A DNA stretch of 13,779 nucleotides from Candidatus Zixiibacteriota bacterium (GCA_023700785.1 JAMPYH010000034.1:1-13779), one strand, 5' to 3'. Positions 6,849 through 13,779 are shown, counted from the first letter of the stretch. The notes: generated from the sequence alone by a model not told the origin. Made by a program: numbers and translations.

Positions 6849-8009
6849 ATGGATTTCAATTTTTCAGAAGAACAGACCTATGTTCGCGATGTCGCCCGCC
6901 GTTTTGCCGACGAAAAGCTTTTTCCCAGAGCCGGCGAGTTCGATCACCATGCGGCGTTAGACCGGGCTCTGGTCAAAGAAATGGCTGACCTTGGTCTTAT
7001 GGGGGTAAAAGTCCCCGAAGAGTACGGCGGCGCCGGACTGGATAATCTCGCTTATACCATATCAATCGAGGAGCTGGCTCGAGGCTGCGCGTCGCACGCG
7101 CTGGTCGCGGCGGTCCATGGATCGCTGTTTGCCATGCCGATCCTTGAGGCCGGCACGGAAGAGCAAAAGAAGAAGTACCTTCCTCCGGTCTGCTCCGGCG
7201 AGAAGTTCGCGGCTTACTCGCTCTCGGAATCTGGAGCGGGATCCGACGCGGCGTCGCTGACCTTGCAGGCAACCGAAGATGGCGACGCTTATGTCCTCAA
7301 TGGCACCAAACTCTGGGTGACACATGGCTCGATCGCTGACTTTGTGATCGTCTTCGCGACCGTCAATCGCGAGCTTAAGACCAAAGGGATTGCGGCGTTC
7401 ATTGTCGAGGCCGACAAACCTGGATTTCAGGTCGGGAAAAACGAAGTTAAGATGGGATACAAGGCGTCACCGACGGCCGAATTGATTTTCACCGATTACC
7501 GCGTGCCGAAAGCGAATCGGATCGGCGACGTTGGCCGCGGGTTCAATATCGCGATGGAGACGCTTAATCACGGCCGTATTTCGGTCGGCGCGCAATCAGT
7601 CGGGATGGCTCAGCGGGCATTTGAGATCGCCGCTCGCTATGCGCAGGAACGGAAGCAATTCGGCCGGCCGATAGCCGATTTCCAGGGGATCCAGTTCAAA
7701 CTGGCCGAGATGCAGGCGAAATTGCATGCCGCGCGGATGGTGACATACGAGGCGGCCTGGAAGAAAGACAGCGGCTTGCCGGTCGCCAAGGACGCCGCCA
7801 TCGCCAAAATGTACGCGTCAGAGGTCGGGACCGAGATCGCCCACATGGCGATCCAGGTCCTTGGCGGTTATGGTTACACCCACGAGTACAATGTTGAACG
7901 GATCTATCGCGATGTCCGGCTGTGCGAGATCTTCGAGGGGACCAACGAGGTCCAGAGGATAGTCATCGCCCGCGAAGTTCTCAGAGAATACGCCGCCGTC
8001 ATATCCTGA
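6849..8009 (+). CDS. Acyl-CoA dehydrogenase, short-chain/butyryl-CoA type
   Basis: A 386-residue FAD enzyme that introduces the 2,3-double bond into an acyl-CoA (first step of beta-oxidation or of branched-chain acyl-CoA breakdown), passing electrons to ETF. It shows the N-terminal helical domain (FSEEQTYVRDVARRFADE), VKVPEEYGGAGLD (53-65), the FAD-binding YSLSESGAGSDAASL (123-137), LNGTKLWVTHGSIAD (150-164), RKQFGRPIADFQGIQ (268-282), LGGYGYTHEYNVERIYRD (338-355), and CEIFEGTNEVQR (359-370), where Glu363 stands at the catalytic-base position of short-chain members. Substrate chain length cannot be fixed from sequence. The ATG has GAGGAG 6 to 8 bases upstream. The gene stands apart (129 bases after lgt), so it probably has its own promoter; no ETF genes are in the window. 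Confidence 0.93.
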   Translation: MDFNFSEEQTYVRDVARRFADEKLFPRAGEFDHHAALDRALVKEMADLGLMGVKVPEEYGGAGLDNLAYTISIEELARGCASHALVAAVHGSLFAMPILEAGTEEQKKKYLPPVCSGEKFAAYSLSESGAGSDAASLTLQATEDGDAYVLNGTKLWVTHGSIADFVIVFATVNRELKTKGIAAFIVEADKPGFQVGKNEVKMGYKASPTAELIFTDYRVPKANRIGDVGRGFNIAMETLNHGRISVGAQSVGMAQRAFEIAARYAQERKQFGRPIADFQGIQFKLAEMQAKLHAARMVTYEAAWKKDSGLPVAKDAAIAKMYASEVGTEIAHMAIQVLGGYGYTHEYNVERIYRDVRLCEIFEGTNEVQRIVIAREVLREYAAVIS

Positions 8010-8022
8010 CAGAGATGATCAC

Positions 8023-8048
8023 CGGCGGGCACCAGTAAGGGCCCGCCG
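8023..8048 (+). terminator. GC-rich hairpin between acyl-CoA dehydrogenase and GNAT genes
   Basis: A perfect 8-bp stem (CGGCGGGC at 8023-8030 with GCCCGCCG at 8041-8048) around a 10-base loop, 13 bases after the acyl-CoA dehydrogenase stop. There is no T-run after it, so termination would be weak or factor-assisted. It might instead stabilise the upstream message or pause polymerase. The GTG at 8048 overlaps the stem, which argues against that codon as a start for the next gene. Confidence 0.4.
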
Positions 8049-8083
8049 TGCAGAATGATCACGGATCCTTCAGAGACAGCTCC

Positions 8084-8590
8084 ATGCCACACTCGGACAA
8101 CAAGCAGCTCAAAGTTGAGATACTCGATTTCAAACCAAAATATGCCCGCTACTTCAGCGACATTAATCGGAACTGGCTTGAAGAGTTCTTTACTGTGGAA
8201 CCGTACGACCGGATCGTACTTGAGGACCCGGAATCAGAGATAATCGCCCATGGTGGCCAGGTGCTCTTCGCGAAAGTCGAAGGTGAGATTGTTGGGACCT
8301 GCGCCCTGCTAAAGCACACCGAATCCAAGTTTGAACTGGCTAAAATGGGGGTCTTAAAGGCGTACAGGGGGAGAGGGATTGGCCGGAAACTTGCCGAGGC
8401 GGCCATCGCAAAAGCACTGCAAACAGGCGCTGATACACTGGTGCTGGCGACCAGCCAGAACCTCGAGGCCGCCAACGCGCTTTATCACAGCCTTGGATTC
8501 CAGGAGGTCTCTTTTGATGAGATCGGGCCTTTGCCATACAAGCGAAAATCGATCGTCTTGCGCCTGCAATTGGAGGAAAAACATGGCTGA
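8084..8590 (+). CDS. GNAT-family N-acetyltransferase
   Basis: A 168-residue GCN5-related acetyltransferase that would move an acetyl group from acetyl-CoA to an amine; the acceptor is unknown. The acetyl-CoA pyrophosphate loop is YRGRGIG (94-100), in the context FELAKMGVLKAYRGRGIGRK, and the later motif is NALYHSLGF (131-139). The region before them (EIVGTCALL, 68-76) is the usual beta-4 strand. The N-terminal part (WLEEFFTVEPYDRIVLEDPE, 31-50) recalls a common small GNAT subgroup. I chose the ATG at 8084 over the in-frame GTG at 8048, because the GTG lies in a hairpin and the extra 12 residues look unlike the family; the ribosome site (AGAGA) is weak. Its 3' end overlaps the DUF4342 gene by 8 bases, so the two are probably translated together. 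Confidence 0.87.
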   Translation: MPHSDNKQLKVEILDFKPKYARYFSDINRNWLEEFFTVEPYDRIVLEDPESEIIAHGGQVLFAKVEGEIVGTCALLKHTESKFELAKMGVLKAYRGRGIGRKLAEAAIAKALQTGADTLVLATSQNLEAANALYHSLGFQEVSFDEIGPLPYKRKSIVLRLQLEEKHG

Positions 8591-8837
8591 CGAAAAGACT
8601 TTTACCGAAGAGATCAAAGTGAGCGGTCAGCAACTGGTTGAGACAGTCAAGAACCTGGTGCATGAGGCGAATGTCCGCCACCTGATCATCAAAAATGAAA
8701 AGGGAGAGAAGTTGATCGAAGTGCCAGTCTCGGTGGCCGGGGTCGGTGTTATCTTACTGCCGGTACTGGCCGCCCTCGGCGCTTTGGCCGCGGTTGTCAC
8801 CAATTGTACGATTGTGGTGGTCAAAGAGCGGCAATAG
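8583..8837 (+). CDS. DUF4342-family small membrane-associated protein
   Basis: An 84-residue protein matching, by memory of the family pattern, DUF4342: an N-terminal EEIKVSGQQLVETVKNLVHE, then NVRHLIIKNEKGEKLIEVPV, then a hydrophobic stretch of about 24 residues (50-75, with LLPVLAALGALAAVVT), and a short tail (CTIVVVKERQ). The N-terminal part resembles a small UBA/TS-N-like helical unit, but no activity is established. It is likely a membrane-anchored cytoplasmic protein. The start is firm: GGAGG lies 6 bases before the ATG. It overlaps the GNAT gene, and its stop is only 13 bases from the end of the convergent kinase gene. Confidence 0.85.
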   Translation: MADEKTFTEEIKVSGQQLVETVKNLVHEANVRHLIIKNEKGEKLIEVPVSVAGVGVILLPVLAALGALAAVVTNCTIVVVKERQ

Positions 8838-8850
8838 CCGGCAGCTTGGC

Positions 8851-11142
8851 CTAATTTGGCTTCCAGACGATGCCCAATTCTTCCAATACGGCCTGTGCCT
8901 TTGGATCAGTTGATGCATCCCTGAACACCGGAAGAATGATAAAGAGCAGTTCCAGGTCCTTGGTCTCACGAGCCCGTTCGAGCCAATCATAGGCCCGGTC
9001 GCGACTGCCAAAATAGTAATTCGCGAGGTACATATATGCCGGGGGGACAAACTCGGTCATCGCCGAGATCTCAAGTTTCTTGATGAACTCCCGCGTGTAC
9101 GCCGGATCCCCGATCTTCTCTTCAATGAACGCGTTGGTAAGCTGCGGAAAAACACTTTGTTCGGAAGTCTCCAGCGCTCGCCTGGCGTTTATCCTGGCGG
9201 CCTCCGTTTGGCCCAGCTCGAGCATATTCAGCGCGTGCCACGCGTACAGGTTGTAGTTCTGTGAGCCCAGTTCAATGGCGCGAAGATACAGTTCGCTGCT
9301 TCTCTCAAGCTCCCCTTTGACCGCGCAAAAATAGCCGTACATCGTGAGATGGATGTGTGAAAGCGGATCCAGATCCAGCGCGATCCGGAAGTGCCGTTCC
9401 GCCTCGGGATAACGTCCTCTAAACGTAAGCATCTCGGCGTACCACTGATACGCGGTTCCGTATCCCGGATTGAGTTGGATGGCGCGAATAAACTCGGCTT
9501 CCGCTTTCGCCCAATCGAAATGAAAGAAGGTCAATAATCCCGCATAGGCGGTGTGCGCTTCCGCCAAAGAGTCGTCCAGCTCAAGCGCCCTGAGAACCGC
9601 CTGTTTGGCGGCCGGAACCGCTACTTTGGGGTCAAGGAAATCATACGCCGCCAGCATAAAGTACGCGTCGGACAGACCCACGTATGCCAACGCGTACTCC
9701 GGGTCAAGTTCGAGTGCCTGGCGAAAATAGTCGAGCGACTTGATCTCCGACTGCTTGTCACGCCGATTCCAAAAGAACCTCCCCTGCAGATAAAAGTGGT
9801 AGGCTTGCACATTACTCGTGTGTCGCCGGGTAACGTCGTTCGATTCTTTACTGCTGTTTCCCATCAACCTGTCACGAAGCGTCCCGACGATAGCCCGGGC
9901 GATATCATCCTGGACGGCGAAAACGTCCTCCACAGCGCGATCATATTTCTCCGACCATAGTTGAAATCCGTCGGCGACGTTGATCAACTGCGCGGTCACC
10001 CGAATACGGTCGCCGGCTCGACGCAAGGAACCATCCAGCAATGTGGTCACATGCAACTGATCGCCGATCCGCCGGACATCCAGTTCCTTGCCTTTGAATT
10101 GGAAGGAAGAGGTCCGTGAGACGACCCGCAGTCCCGCCACTTTGCTGAGCGCGCTGATGATCTCCTCGGTGATCCCGTCGCAAAAATACTCCTGATCCTT
10201 CTGGGCGGACATGTCAATGAACGGGAGCACGGCAATCGACGGCGCCTTGGGTTCGGCGGCGCCTATTGTCGGTACGCCGGAAAGCCTTCCGCTGTCGCAG
10301 GTCCTCAATTGTTCCAGCACCGAACGGGCGGACTCAAAACGATGCGACGGTGACTTGGCGATCATCCGACTAATGATCGAGTTAAAGGAATCGGAGACGT
10401 CAGATCGAACCTCTGTCATCGCCGGCGGGTGGTGATGCAGGATGGCGTAGAGCGTCGACGCGTCATCCCGGCCGAGGAACGGATTCTTGCCGGTCAGGAT
10501 CTCATATGCCAGCACGCCCAGTGAGAAGATGTCAGAGCGAGCGTCGGCCTCATGTCCTTCGATCTGTTCAGGGGACATATAGCCGATAGTCCCGAGTCGG
10601 GTTCCTGCGGCGGTCAGTTTAAGAGAACCCTCCACCGACGCGAGCCCGAAGTCCACTAGTTTTACTCGACCTTGTTTGGTCAGTAACACATTGGAAGGCT
10701 TAATATCCCTGTGAATGACGCCCTTCGCGTGCGCCTCAGCCAAACCTTCGCAGATCTGGGCGACAATACCCAGGACCGATCCGGGTTCCAGCTGATCCGC
10801 ACGGGCAAGGTCAGAGAGCGGAGAGCCGTCAACATGCTCCATGGCAATGAACATCCGATTGTCCGCCTCGCCAACCTCGTACACAGTCATGATATTCGGG
10901 TGATTGAGCATAGCGGCGGTCTGAGCTTCGCGCATCAACCTTGCCTTCAGGCCGCTGTCCGTCGAGAACGCGAGCGGAAGGAGTTTGAGCGCCACCTTCC
11001 GACCAAGTCGGGTATCATCCGCCAGATAGACCTCGCCCATGCCACCAGCGCCGAGCAGCTTCTCAATACGGTACTGATTGATAGTCGAGCCGACTGCCTG
11101 AGGTGGAATCGATTGGGTACGGTCCTGTTCTGGGAATTCCAT
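8851..11142 (-). CDS. Ser/Thr protein kinase with TolB/FlgO-like domain and TPR repeats
   Basis: A 763-residue multidomain protein. Residues 24-280 are a Hanks-type (PknB-like) kinase with all key residues: the Gly loop GAGGMGEVY (31-39), Lys53 in VALK, Glu72, HRDIKPSN (144-151, catalytic Asp146), DFG (164-166) and the activation segment ending GTIGYMSPEQ (184-193). Residues 302-425 (PSIAVLPFIDMS, then YFCDGITEEIISALSKV, and VTAQLINVADGFQLWSEKYD) match the TolB-N/FlgO-like domain seen in TPR-containing signalling proteins. Residues 440-700 hold several TPR-like helix pairs (for example YFRQALELDPEYALAY and AEFIRAIQLNPGYGTAY). There is no transmembrane segment or signal peptide, so the protein is probably cytoplasmic, unlike membrane PknB with PASTA domains. 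No Shine-Dalgarno site precedes the ATG. Substrates are unknown. Confidence 0.92.
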   Translation of the reverse strand: MEFPEQDRTQSIPPQAVGSTINQYRIEKLLGAGGMGEVYLADDTRLGRKVALKLLPLAFSTDSGLKARLMREAQTAAMLNHPNIMTVYEVGEADNRMFIAMEHVDGSPLSDLARADQLEPGSVLGIVAQICEGLAEAHAKGVIHRDIKPSNVLLTKQGRVKLVDFGLASVEGSLKLTAAGTRLGTIGYMSPEQIEGHEADARSDIFSLGVLAYEILTGKNPFLGRDDASTLYAILHHHPPAMTEVRSDVSDSFNSIISRMIAKSPSHRFESARSVLEQLRTCDSGRLSGVPTIGAAEPKAPSIAVLPFIDMSAQKDQEYFCDGITEEIISALSKVAGLRVVSRTSSFQFKGKELDVRRIGDQLHVTTLLDGSLRRAGDRIRVTAQLINVADGFQLWSEKYDRAVEDVFAVQDDIARAIVGTLRDRLMGNSSKESNDVTRRHTSNVQAYHFYLQGRFFWNRRDKQSEIKSLDYFRQALELDPEYALAYVGLSDAYFMLAAYDFLDPKVAVPAAKQAVLRALELDDSLAEAHTAYAGLLTFFHFDWAKAEAEFIRAIQLNPGYGTAYQWYAEMLTFRGRYPEAERHFRIALDLDPLSHIHLTMYGYFCAVKGELERSSELYLRAIELGSQNYNLYAWHALNMLELGQTEAARINARRALETSEQSVFPQLTNAFIEEKIGDPAYTREFIKKLEISAMTEFVPPAYMYLANYYFGSRDRAYDWLERARETKDLELLFIILPVFRDASTDPKAQAVLEELGIVWKPN

Positions 11143-11150
11143 AATGGACT

Positions 11151-11179
11151 AAAATAGGGGAAGATCAAGGGGGAGGCAA
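11151..11179 (-). promoter_or_regulatory. Possible promoter of the kinase gene
   Basis: On the minus strand TTGCCT (complement of 11174-11179) and TATTTT (complement of 11151-11156) are 17 bases apart, each with 4 of 6 consensus matches. The -10 box ends 8 bases before the kinase ATG, so a transcript from here would have almost no leader, in keeping with the missing ribosome site. Confidence 0.35.
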
Positions 11180-11191
11180 CAACAACAGAGG

Positions 11192-11215
11192 GGGCGCGCC
11201 AGATACAACGCGCCC
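11192..11215 (-). terminator. Hairpin after acs, probable terminator
   Basis: A perfect 7-bp GC stem (GGGCGCG at 11192-11198 with CGCGCCC at 11209-11215) around a 10-base loop, 36 bases after the acs stop. On the minus strand it is followed by CCCTCTGTTGTTGTTG, T-rich but not a clean T-run, so termination may be partial and some reading into the kinase gene is possible. On the plus strand ACTTTTA follows. Confidence 0.45.
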
Positions 11216-11251
11216 ACTTTTACCTTCGTCTCAGATCACGGAAACTGGATA

Positions 11252-13228
11252 CTAATCTTCTTCGTAATGCCGCTTGATCTTCTTCATGATGTCGGGGTCG
11301 GAGAGGGTGGTGGTGTCCCCCATCACTTTCCCCTGGGCGACATCGCGCAACAGCCGCCGCATGATCTTGCCCGAACGGGTCTTGGGTAGATCAGCCGTGA
11401 AGATGATCTTCTCCGGTTTGGCCAGAGCGCCGATCTTGCGCGTAACATGATCTTTGAGCTGACCCAGCAGCCGTTCGTCCTGATTCATGCCGGAGCGCAT
11501 AGTGACAAACGCGACCAGGCATTCACCCTTGAGTTCGTGGGGGATACCAACTACCGCCGCTTCCGCCACCACCGGATGTTCCACCAGCGCCGACTCAACT
11601 TCCATGGTTGATATGCGATGGCCCGCGGTGTTGATGACATCATCAACTCGTCCGAGGATCCAGAAGTATTTGTCAGTATCGATCTTGGAGCCATCGCCAG
11701 GGAAGTAAATGCCGGGCCACTTCGACCAATAGGTATCGATCATGCGCTGGCGATCTCCCCAGATGCCACGGAGCATTCCGGGCCAGGGTTTGGTGATAGC
11801 CAGGTACCCACCCCCTTCTTTGATCTCTTTACCGTTTTCATCGAGGATAGCGGCGGTAATTCCAGGAAATGGCCGAGTGGCTGACCCGGGCTTGGTGGCT
11901 ATCAGCCCCGGAAGAGGGGTGATCATGATATGCCCGGTCTCGGTCTGCCACCAGGTGTCAACTATCGGGCACCGGCCGTGGCCGATGACATCGTTGTACC
12001 AGACCCAGGCTTCGGGGTTGATCGGTTCGCCGACTGACCCAAGCAGACGAAGCGACGAGAGGTCATGCTTGTCGGGCCACTGGCGCCCCCATTTCATGAA
12101 CGCGCGAATCGCCGTAGGCGCCGTGTAGAAGACCGAGACTGCATTCTCCTCTACGATTTGCCAGAAACGATCCTGATCAGGCCAATCTGGCGCTCCCTCG
12201 TAGATCACCTGAGTGGCGCCATTTGAAAGCGGACCATAAACGACATAACTGTGACCGGTCACCCAGCCAACATCGGCGGTACACCAGAACACGTCCGTGT
12301 CTTTCAGGTCGAACACCAACTTAGTGGTCGCGTGCACACCGGTCATGTAGCCGCCGCAGGTGTGCATAATCCCTTTCGGCTTGCCCGTGGTGCCGGATGT
12401 GTACAGGATGAAGAGCGGATCCTCGGAATCCATGTACTCGGGCTGACACCAGGGATCAGCTTCCTGCATATGGCGGTGATACCAGTGGTCTCGACCTTCT
12501 TTCACACGCAGCAGGAACTCGCCGCGCTTAACGATGATCACGTTCTCGATTGACGGACAATCCATCAGGGCGACATCAGCGTCATGTTTGAGGGGAATGA
12601 TCTGCCCGCGGCGGTAGCCGCCGTCGGCGGTGATCAGTAGTTTGGCTTGAGCGTCATTGATCCGGTCGCGCAATGACTCCGGGGAGAAGCCGCCAAAAAC
12701 CACCGAGTGTATCGCTCCAATTCGGGCGCAGGCCAATGCGGCTATGACCAACTCTGGTATCATCGGGAGATAGATCGCAACCACATCACCTTTGCCGATA
12801 CCGAACTTTTTGAGCACGTTGGCAAATTTGTTGACCTGTCTGAAGAGGTCGTAGTAGGTCAGCACGCGACGGTCCCCCGGCTCGCCTTCCCAGATCAGAG
12901 CGGCCTTGTTGCGGCGCGTGGTACCGTTGACCAGAACATGCCGGTCGAGACAGGACTCGGTGACATTTAGCGTACCGCCGACAAACCACTTCGCGTCGGG
13001 AGCTTTCCATTCCAGCGGTTTGTTCCATTTCTTCTTCCAGACCAGTTCTTCCGCCATCTGCTCCCAAAACTTGACCGGGTCGGCCTCGGCCTCTTTGTAG
13101 ATCGAGGAACTGCCGGCGTTGGCCTGCTTGGTAAAGGCAGCGCTCGGCTTAAAGAGCCGACTCTCCTTCATCAGGCTGTCGATCGGGGTCTTGGAAGCGG
13201 ACTGGCGTGAACTTGGCTTGGTGGCCAT
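11252..13228 (-). CDS. acs: Acetyl-CoA synthetase (AMP-forming)
   Basis: Acs activates acetate with ATP to acetyl-AMP and then forms acetyl-CoA, the high-affinity route for acetate use. The 658-residue protein is full length (E. coli Acs is 652). It shows the N-terminal ACAS segment with FWEQMAEELVW (54-64), the P-loop YTSGTTGKPKGIMHT (276-290), DTWWQTETGH (424-433, where Trp427 closes the acetate pocket), the hinge region FWILGRVDDVINTAGHRIS (522-540), and PKTRSGKIMRR (615-625), in which Lys621 is the lysine whose acetylation switches off the enzyme in other bacteria. The start at 13228 has AAGGAG 7 bases upstream; a longer frame to 13264 lacks such a site. The gene has its own promoter and a downstream hairpin. 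Confidence 0.95.
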   Translation of the reverse strand: MATKPSSRQSASKTPIDSLMKESRLFKPSAAFTKQANAGSSSIYKEAEADPVKFWEQMAEELVWKKKWNKPLEWKAPDAKWFVGGTLNVTESCLDRHVLVNGTTRRNKAALIWEGEPGDRRVLTYYDLFRQVNKFANVLKKFGIGKGDVVAIYLPMIPELVIAALACARIGAIHSVVFGGFSPESLRDRINDAQAKLLITADGGYRRGQIIPLKHDADVALMDCPSIENVIIVKRGEFLLRVKEGRDHWYHRHMQEADPWCQPEYMDSEDPLFILYTSGTTGKPKGIMHTCGGYMTGVHATTKLVFDLKDTDVFWCTADVGWVTGHSYVVYGPLSNGATQVIYEGAPDWPDQDRFWQIVEENAVSVFYTAPTAIRAFMKWGRQWPDKHDLSSLRLLGSVGEPINPEAWVWYNDVIGHGRCPIVDTWWQTETGHIMITPLPGLIATKPGSATRPFPGITAAILDENGKEIKEGGGYLAITKPWPGMLRGIWGDRQRMIDTYWSKWPGIYFPGDGSKIDTDKYFWILGRVDDVINTAGHRISTMEVESALVEHPVVAEAAVVGIPHELKGECLVAFVTMRSGMNQDERLLGQLKDHVTRKIGALAKPEKIIFTADLPKTRSGKIMRRLLRDVAQGKVMGDTTTLSDPDIMKKIKRHYEED

Positions 13229-13260
13229 AGCTTGGCTCCTTCGGTCGGGTGGAGGTCGGA

Positions 13261-13316
13261 ACAATATCAGGACAATATTCGCTTGGGCTGTCTATTTTGT
13301 CAAGTATGGCCTTGAC
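13261..13316 (-). promoter_or_regulatory. acs promoter with direct repeats and an inverted repeat
   Basis: On the minus strand a perfect -35 TTGACA (complement of 13298-13303) and AATATT (complement of 13274-13279, 4 of 6) are 18 bases apart. Two copies of ACAATAT (plus-strand 13261-13267 and 13272-13278) lie 11 bases apart, one helical turn, across the -10 and start region. A 6-bp inverted repeat, GTCAAG (13299-13304) and CTTGAC (13311-13316), overlaps the -35 box. These are plausible regulator sites, for example for carbon-source control of acs, but the regulator is not known. Confidence 0.6.
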
Positions 13317-13416
13317 GGGTTGGATCCTCAGCGACTGCCGACAGGCTGCTAAAGCGCAGGAACTGCTCGGTTCGGGGATCACGCCGCGTTCAAAGGGTGG
13401 AACGGATCCACGGTGA

Positions 13417-13440
13417 AGTTCACCTCGACAGAGGTGGATT
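13417..13440. repeat. Stable hairpin with GACA loop
   Basis: A 10-bp stem (AGTTCACCTC at 13417-13426 with GAGGTGGATT at 13431-13440, two G-T pairs) closes on the four-base loop GACA. Its left arm also belongs to the palindrome GGTGAA-G-TTCACC (13412-13424), so in RNA the TTCACC could pair either upstream or downstream. Confidence 0.5.
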
Positions 13441-13489
13441 CGACTCACCAATCAGGTCAGGTGAGGGGCGGAGAAGGTCACTTATTACC

Positions 13490-13699
13490 CTACTCTGTCA
13501 GACGCGGCATGATCCGGACCGGTAGTTGCATGCCGTTGCACAGGAGGGCGAAGCTACCCATCACAATCTCCATGCAATCCATCAAATTACAAGCACTTAT
13601 AAGTTGGCCCGATTCTTGCAGAGTAGGTCGCTGAACAGGATTGGCCCCTTGACATTTTGGGCAAAGGACGTATCTTGCGATGGTTACTAACAGCAACAT
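13490..13699 (-). CDS. Weak candidate: small Cys-containing hypothetical protein
   Basis: A 69-codon ORF that I do not recognise. It starts with a hydrophobic MLLLVTIARYVL, then CPKC (13-16), a second pair Cys37/Cys42, and Cys54. The spacing is not that of a standard zinc ribbon. A weak AAGG lies 10 bases before the ATG. Codon use is less GC-biased in third positions than in the sure genes, and its region also carries a plus-strand promoter-like signal and an inverted repeat. It may be a chance ORF. Confidence 0.25.
   Translation of the reverse strand: MLLLVTIARYVLCPKCQGANPVQRPTLQESGQLISACNLMDCMEIVMGSFALLCNGMQLPVRIMPRLTE
13649..13676 (+). promoter_or_regulatory. Possible plus-strand promoter near window end
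   Basis: TTGACA (13649-13654, perfect) and TATCTT (13671-13676, 4 of 6) are 16 bases apart and point toward the right edge of the window. The transcript would begin near 13683 and run into the candidate frame that leaves the window. Confidence 0.4.
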
Positions 13700-13779
13700 A
13701 GTTACTACCTTTGTCTACTGCCCTTTGGTCCATTCGGACTTGATGGTAGCTGGTAAGTTAATACAATATTCAGCGTCAA
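13680..13779 (+). CDS. Weak candidate: start of an ORF running off the right edge
   Basis: From the ATG at 13680 (MVTNSNIVTTFVYCPLVHSD at the start) the frame stays open for 33 codons to the end of the window. There is no ribosome site, and the ATG is only 3 bases after the promoter-like TATCTT, so the true start, if any, is more likely the ATG near 13743 or outside the window. No family is recognised. Thirty-three open codons can occur by chance. Confidence 0.2.
   Translation, partial: MVTNSNIVTTFVYCPLVHSDLMVAGKLIQYSAS

Larger units (their letters stand above)
13229..13779. other. Intergenic, repeat-rich region upstream of acs
   Basis: About 550 bases without a convincing gene. Beyond the acs promoter there are many small hairpins between 13330 and 13470, a chain of alternating GGTG and CACC blocks at 13412-13465, and a 9-bp inverted repeat (CCTACTCTG at 13489-13497, CAGAGTAGG at 13619-13627) flanking 121 bases. 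After about 13550 the base composition is visibly less GC-rich than in the neighbouring genes. A promoter-like pair and two weak ORFs are listed separately. I found no tRNA or known riboswitch pattern. Confidence 0.6.

Noticed and set aside
8048..8083. GTG start adding 12 residues to the GNAT protein
   Set aside because: The codon overlaps a strong hairpin stem, has no ribosome site, and the extra residues do not resemble the family.
13433..13449. tRNA T-arm-like stretch (stem with a loop containing TTCGAC)
   Set aside because: The loop is out of register with the standard TTCRANY position, and no acceptor, D or anticodon arm can be found on either strand.
13149..13451. Minus-strand ORF of 100 codons across the acs 5' end and upstream region
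   Set aside because: It overlaps the acs start in another frame and runs through the acs promoter. It has no recognised domain, though its upstream half is in otherwise empty DNA.
13413..13634. Plus-strand ORF of 73 codons in the intergenic region
   Set aside because: No ribosome site or family resemblance, and it runs through the hairpin-rich repeats.

Overview
The window looks like chromosomal DNA from a diderm (LPS-type) bacterium of moderately high GC. It carries the end of an outer-membrane assembly locus (BamA, Skp/OmpH, LpxD), lipoprotein and lipid genes (Lgt, a PAP2-family enzyme), acyl-CoA and acetate metabolism genes, and a Ser/Thr kinase fused to a TolB/FlgO-like domain and TPRs. 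That mix suggests an uncultured lineage of the FCB/Zixibacteria or deltaproteobacterial/acidobacterial kind. The taxonomic placement is inference only. I see no integrase, transposase, phage gene, CRISPR array, rRNA or tRNA.

Layout. (1) 1-2169, plus strand: 3' end of bamA, then skp, then lpxD. These are tightly packed, and lpxD probably starts at a TTG inside the end of skp. (2) 2158-2736, minus: a small two-TM protein with a HAMP-like segment, convergent with and overlapping lpxD. (3) 2913-3329, minus: ssb, with its own sigma70-type promoter and a good intrinsic terminator. (4) 3455-6719, plus: an apparent nadE-rsmI-PAP2-lgt operon with overlapping gene ends, driven by a near-consensus promoter back to back with that of ssb. 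(5) 6849-8837, plus: acyl-CoA dehydrogenase, then a GNAT acetyltransferase overlapping a DUF4342 small membrane protein. (6) 8851-11142, minus: the kinase-TolB/FlgO-TPR protein. (7) 11252-13228, minus: acetyl-CoA synthetase with a promoter region containing direct and inverted repeats. (8) 13229-13779: about 550 bases with no convincing gene but several hairpin-capable repeats, a possible plus-strand promoter, and two weak candidate ORFs.

How the genes fit together. The first block builds the outer membrane: BamA inserts beta-barrels, Skp escorts them through the periplasm, and LpxD makes a lipid A precursor. lgt starts lipoprotein maturation, and the PAP2 enzyme next to it probably handles a lipid phosphate or phospholipid headgroup. 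acs and the acyl-CoA dehydrogenase point to acetate and fatty-acid or branched-acyl use. No complete novel defence or mobile system is visible. The less ordinary items are the orphan HAMP-like membrane protein, the Aur1-like PAP2 gene in the lgt operon, the GNAT-DUF4342 pair, and the repeat-rich region upstream of acs.
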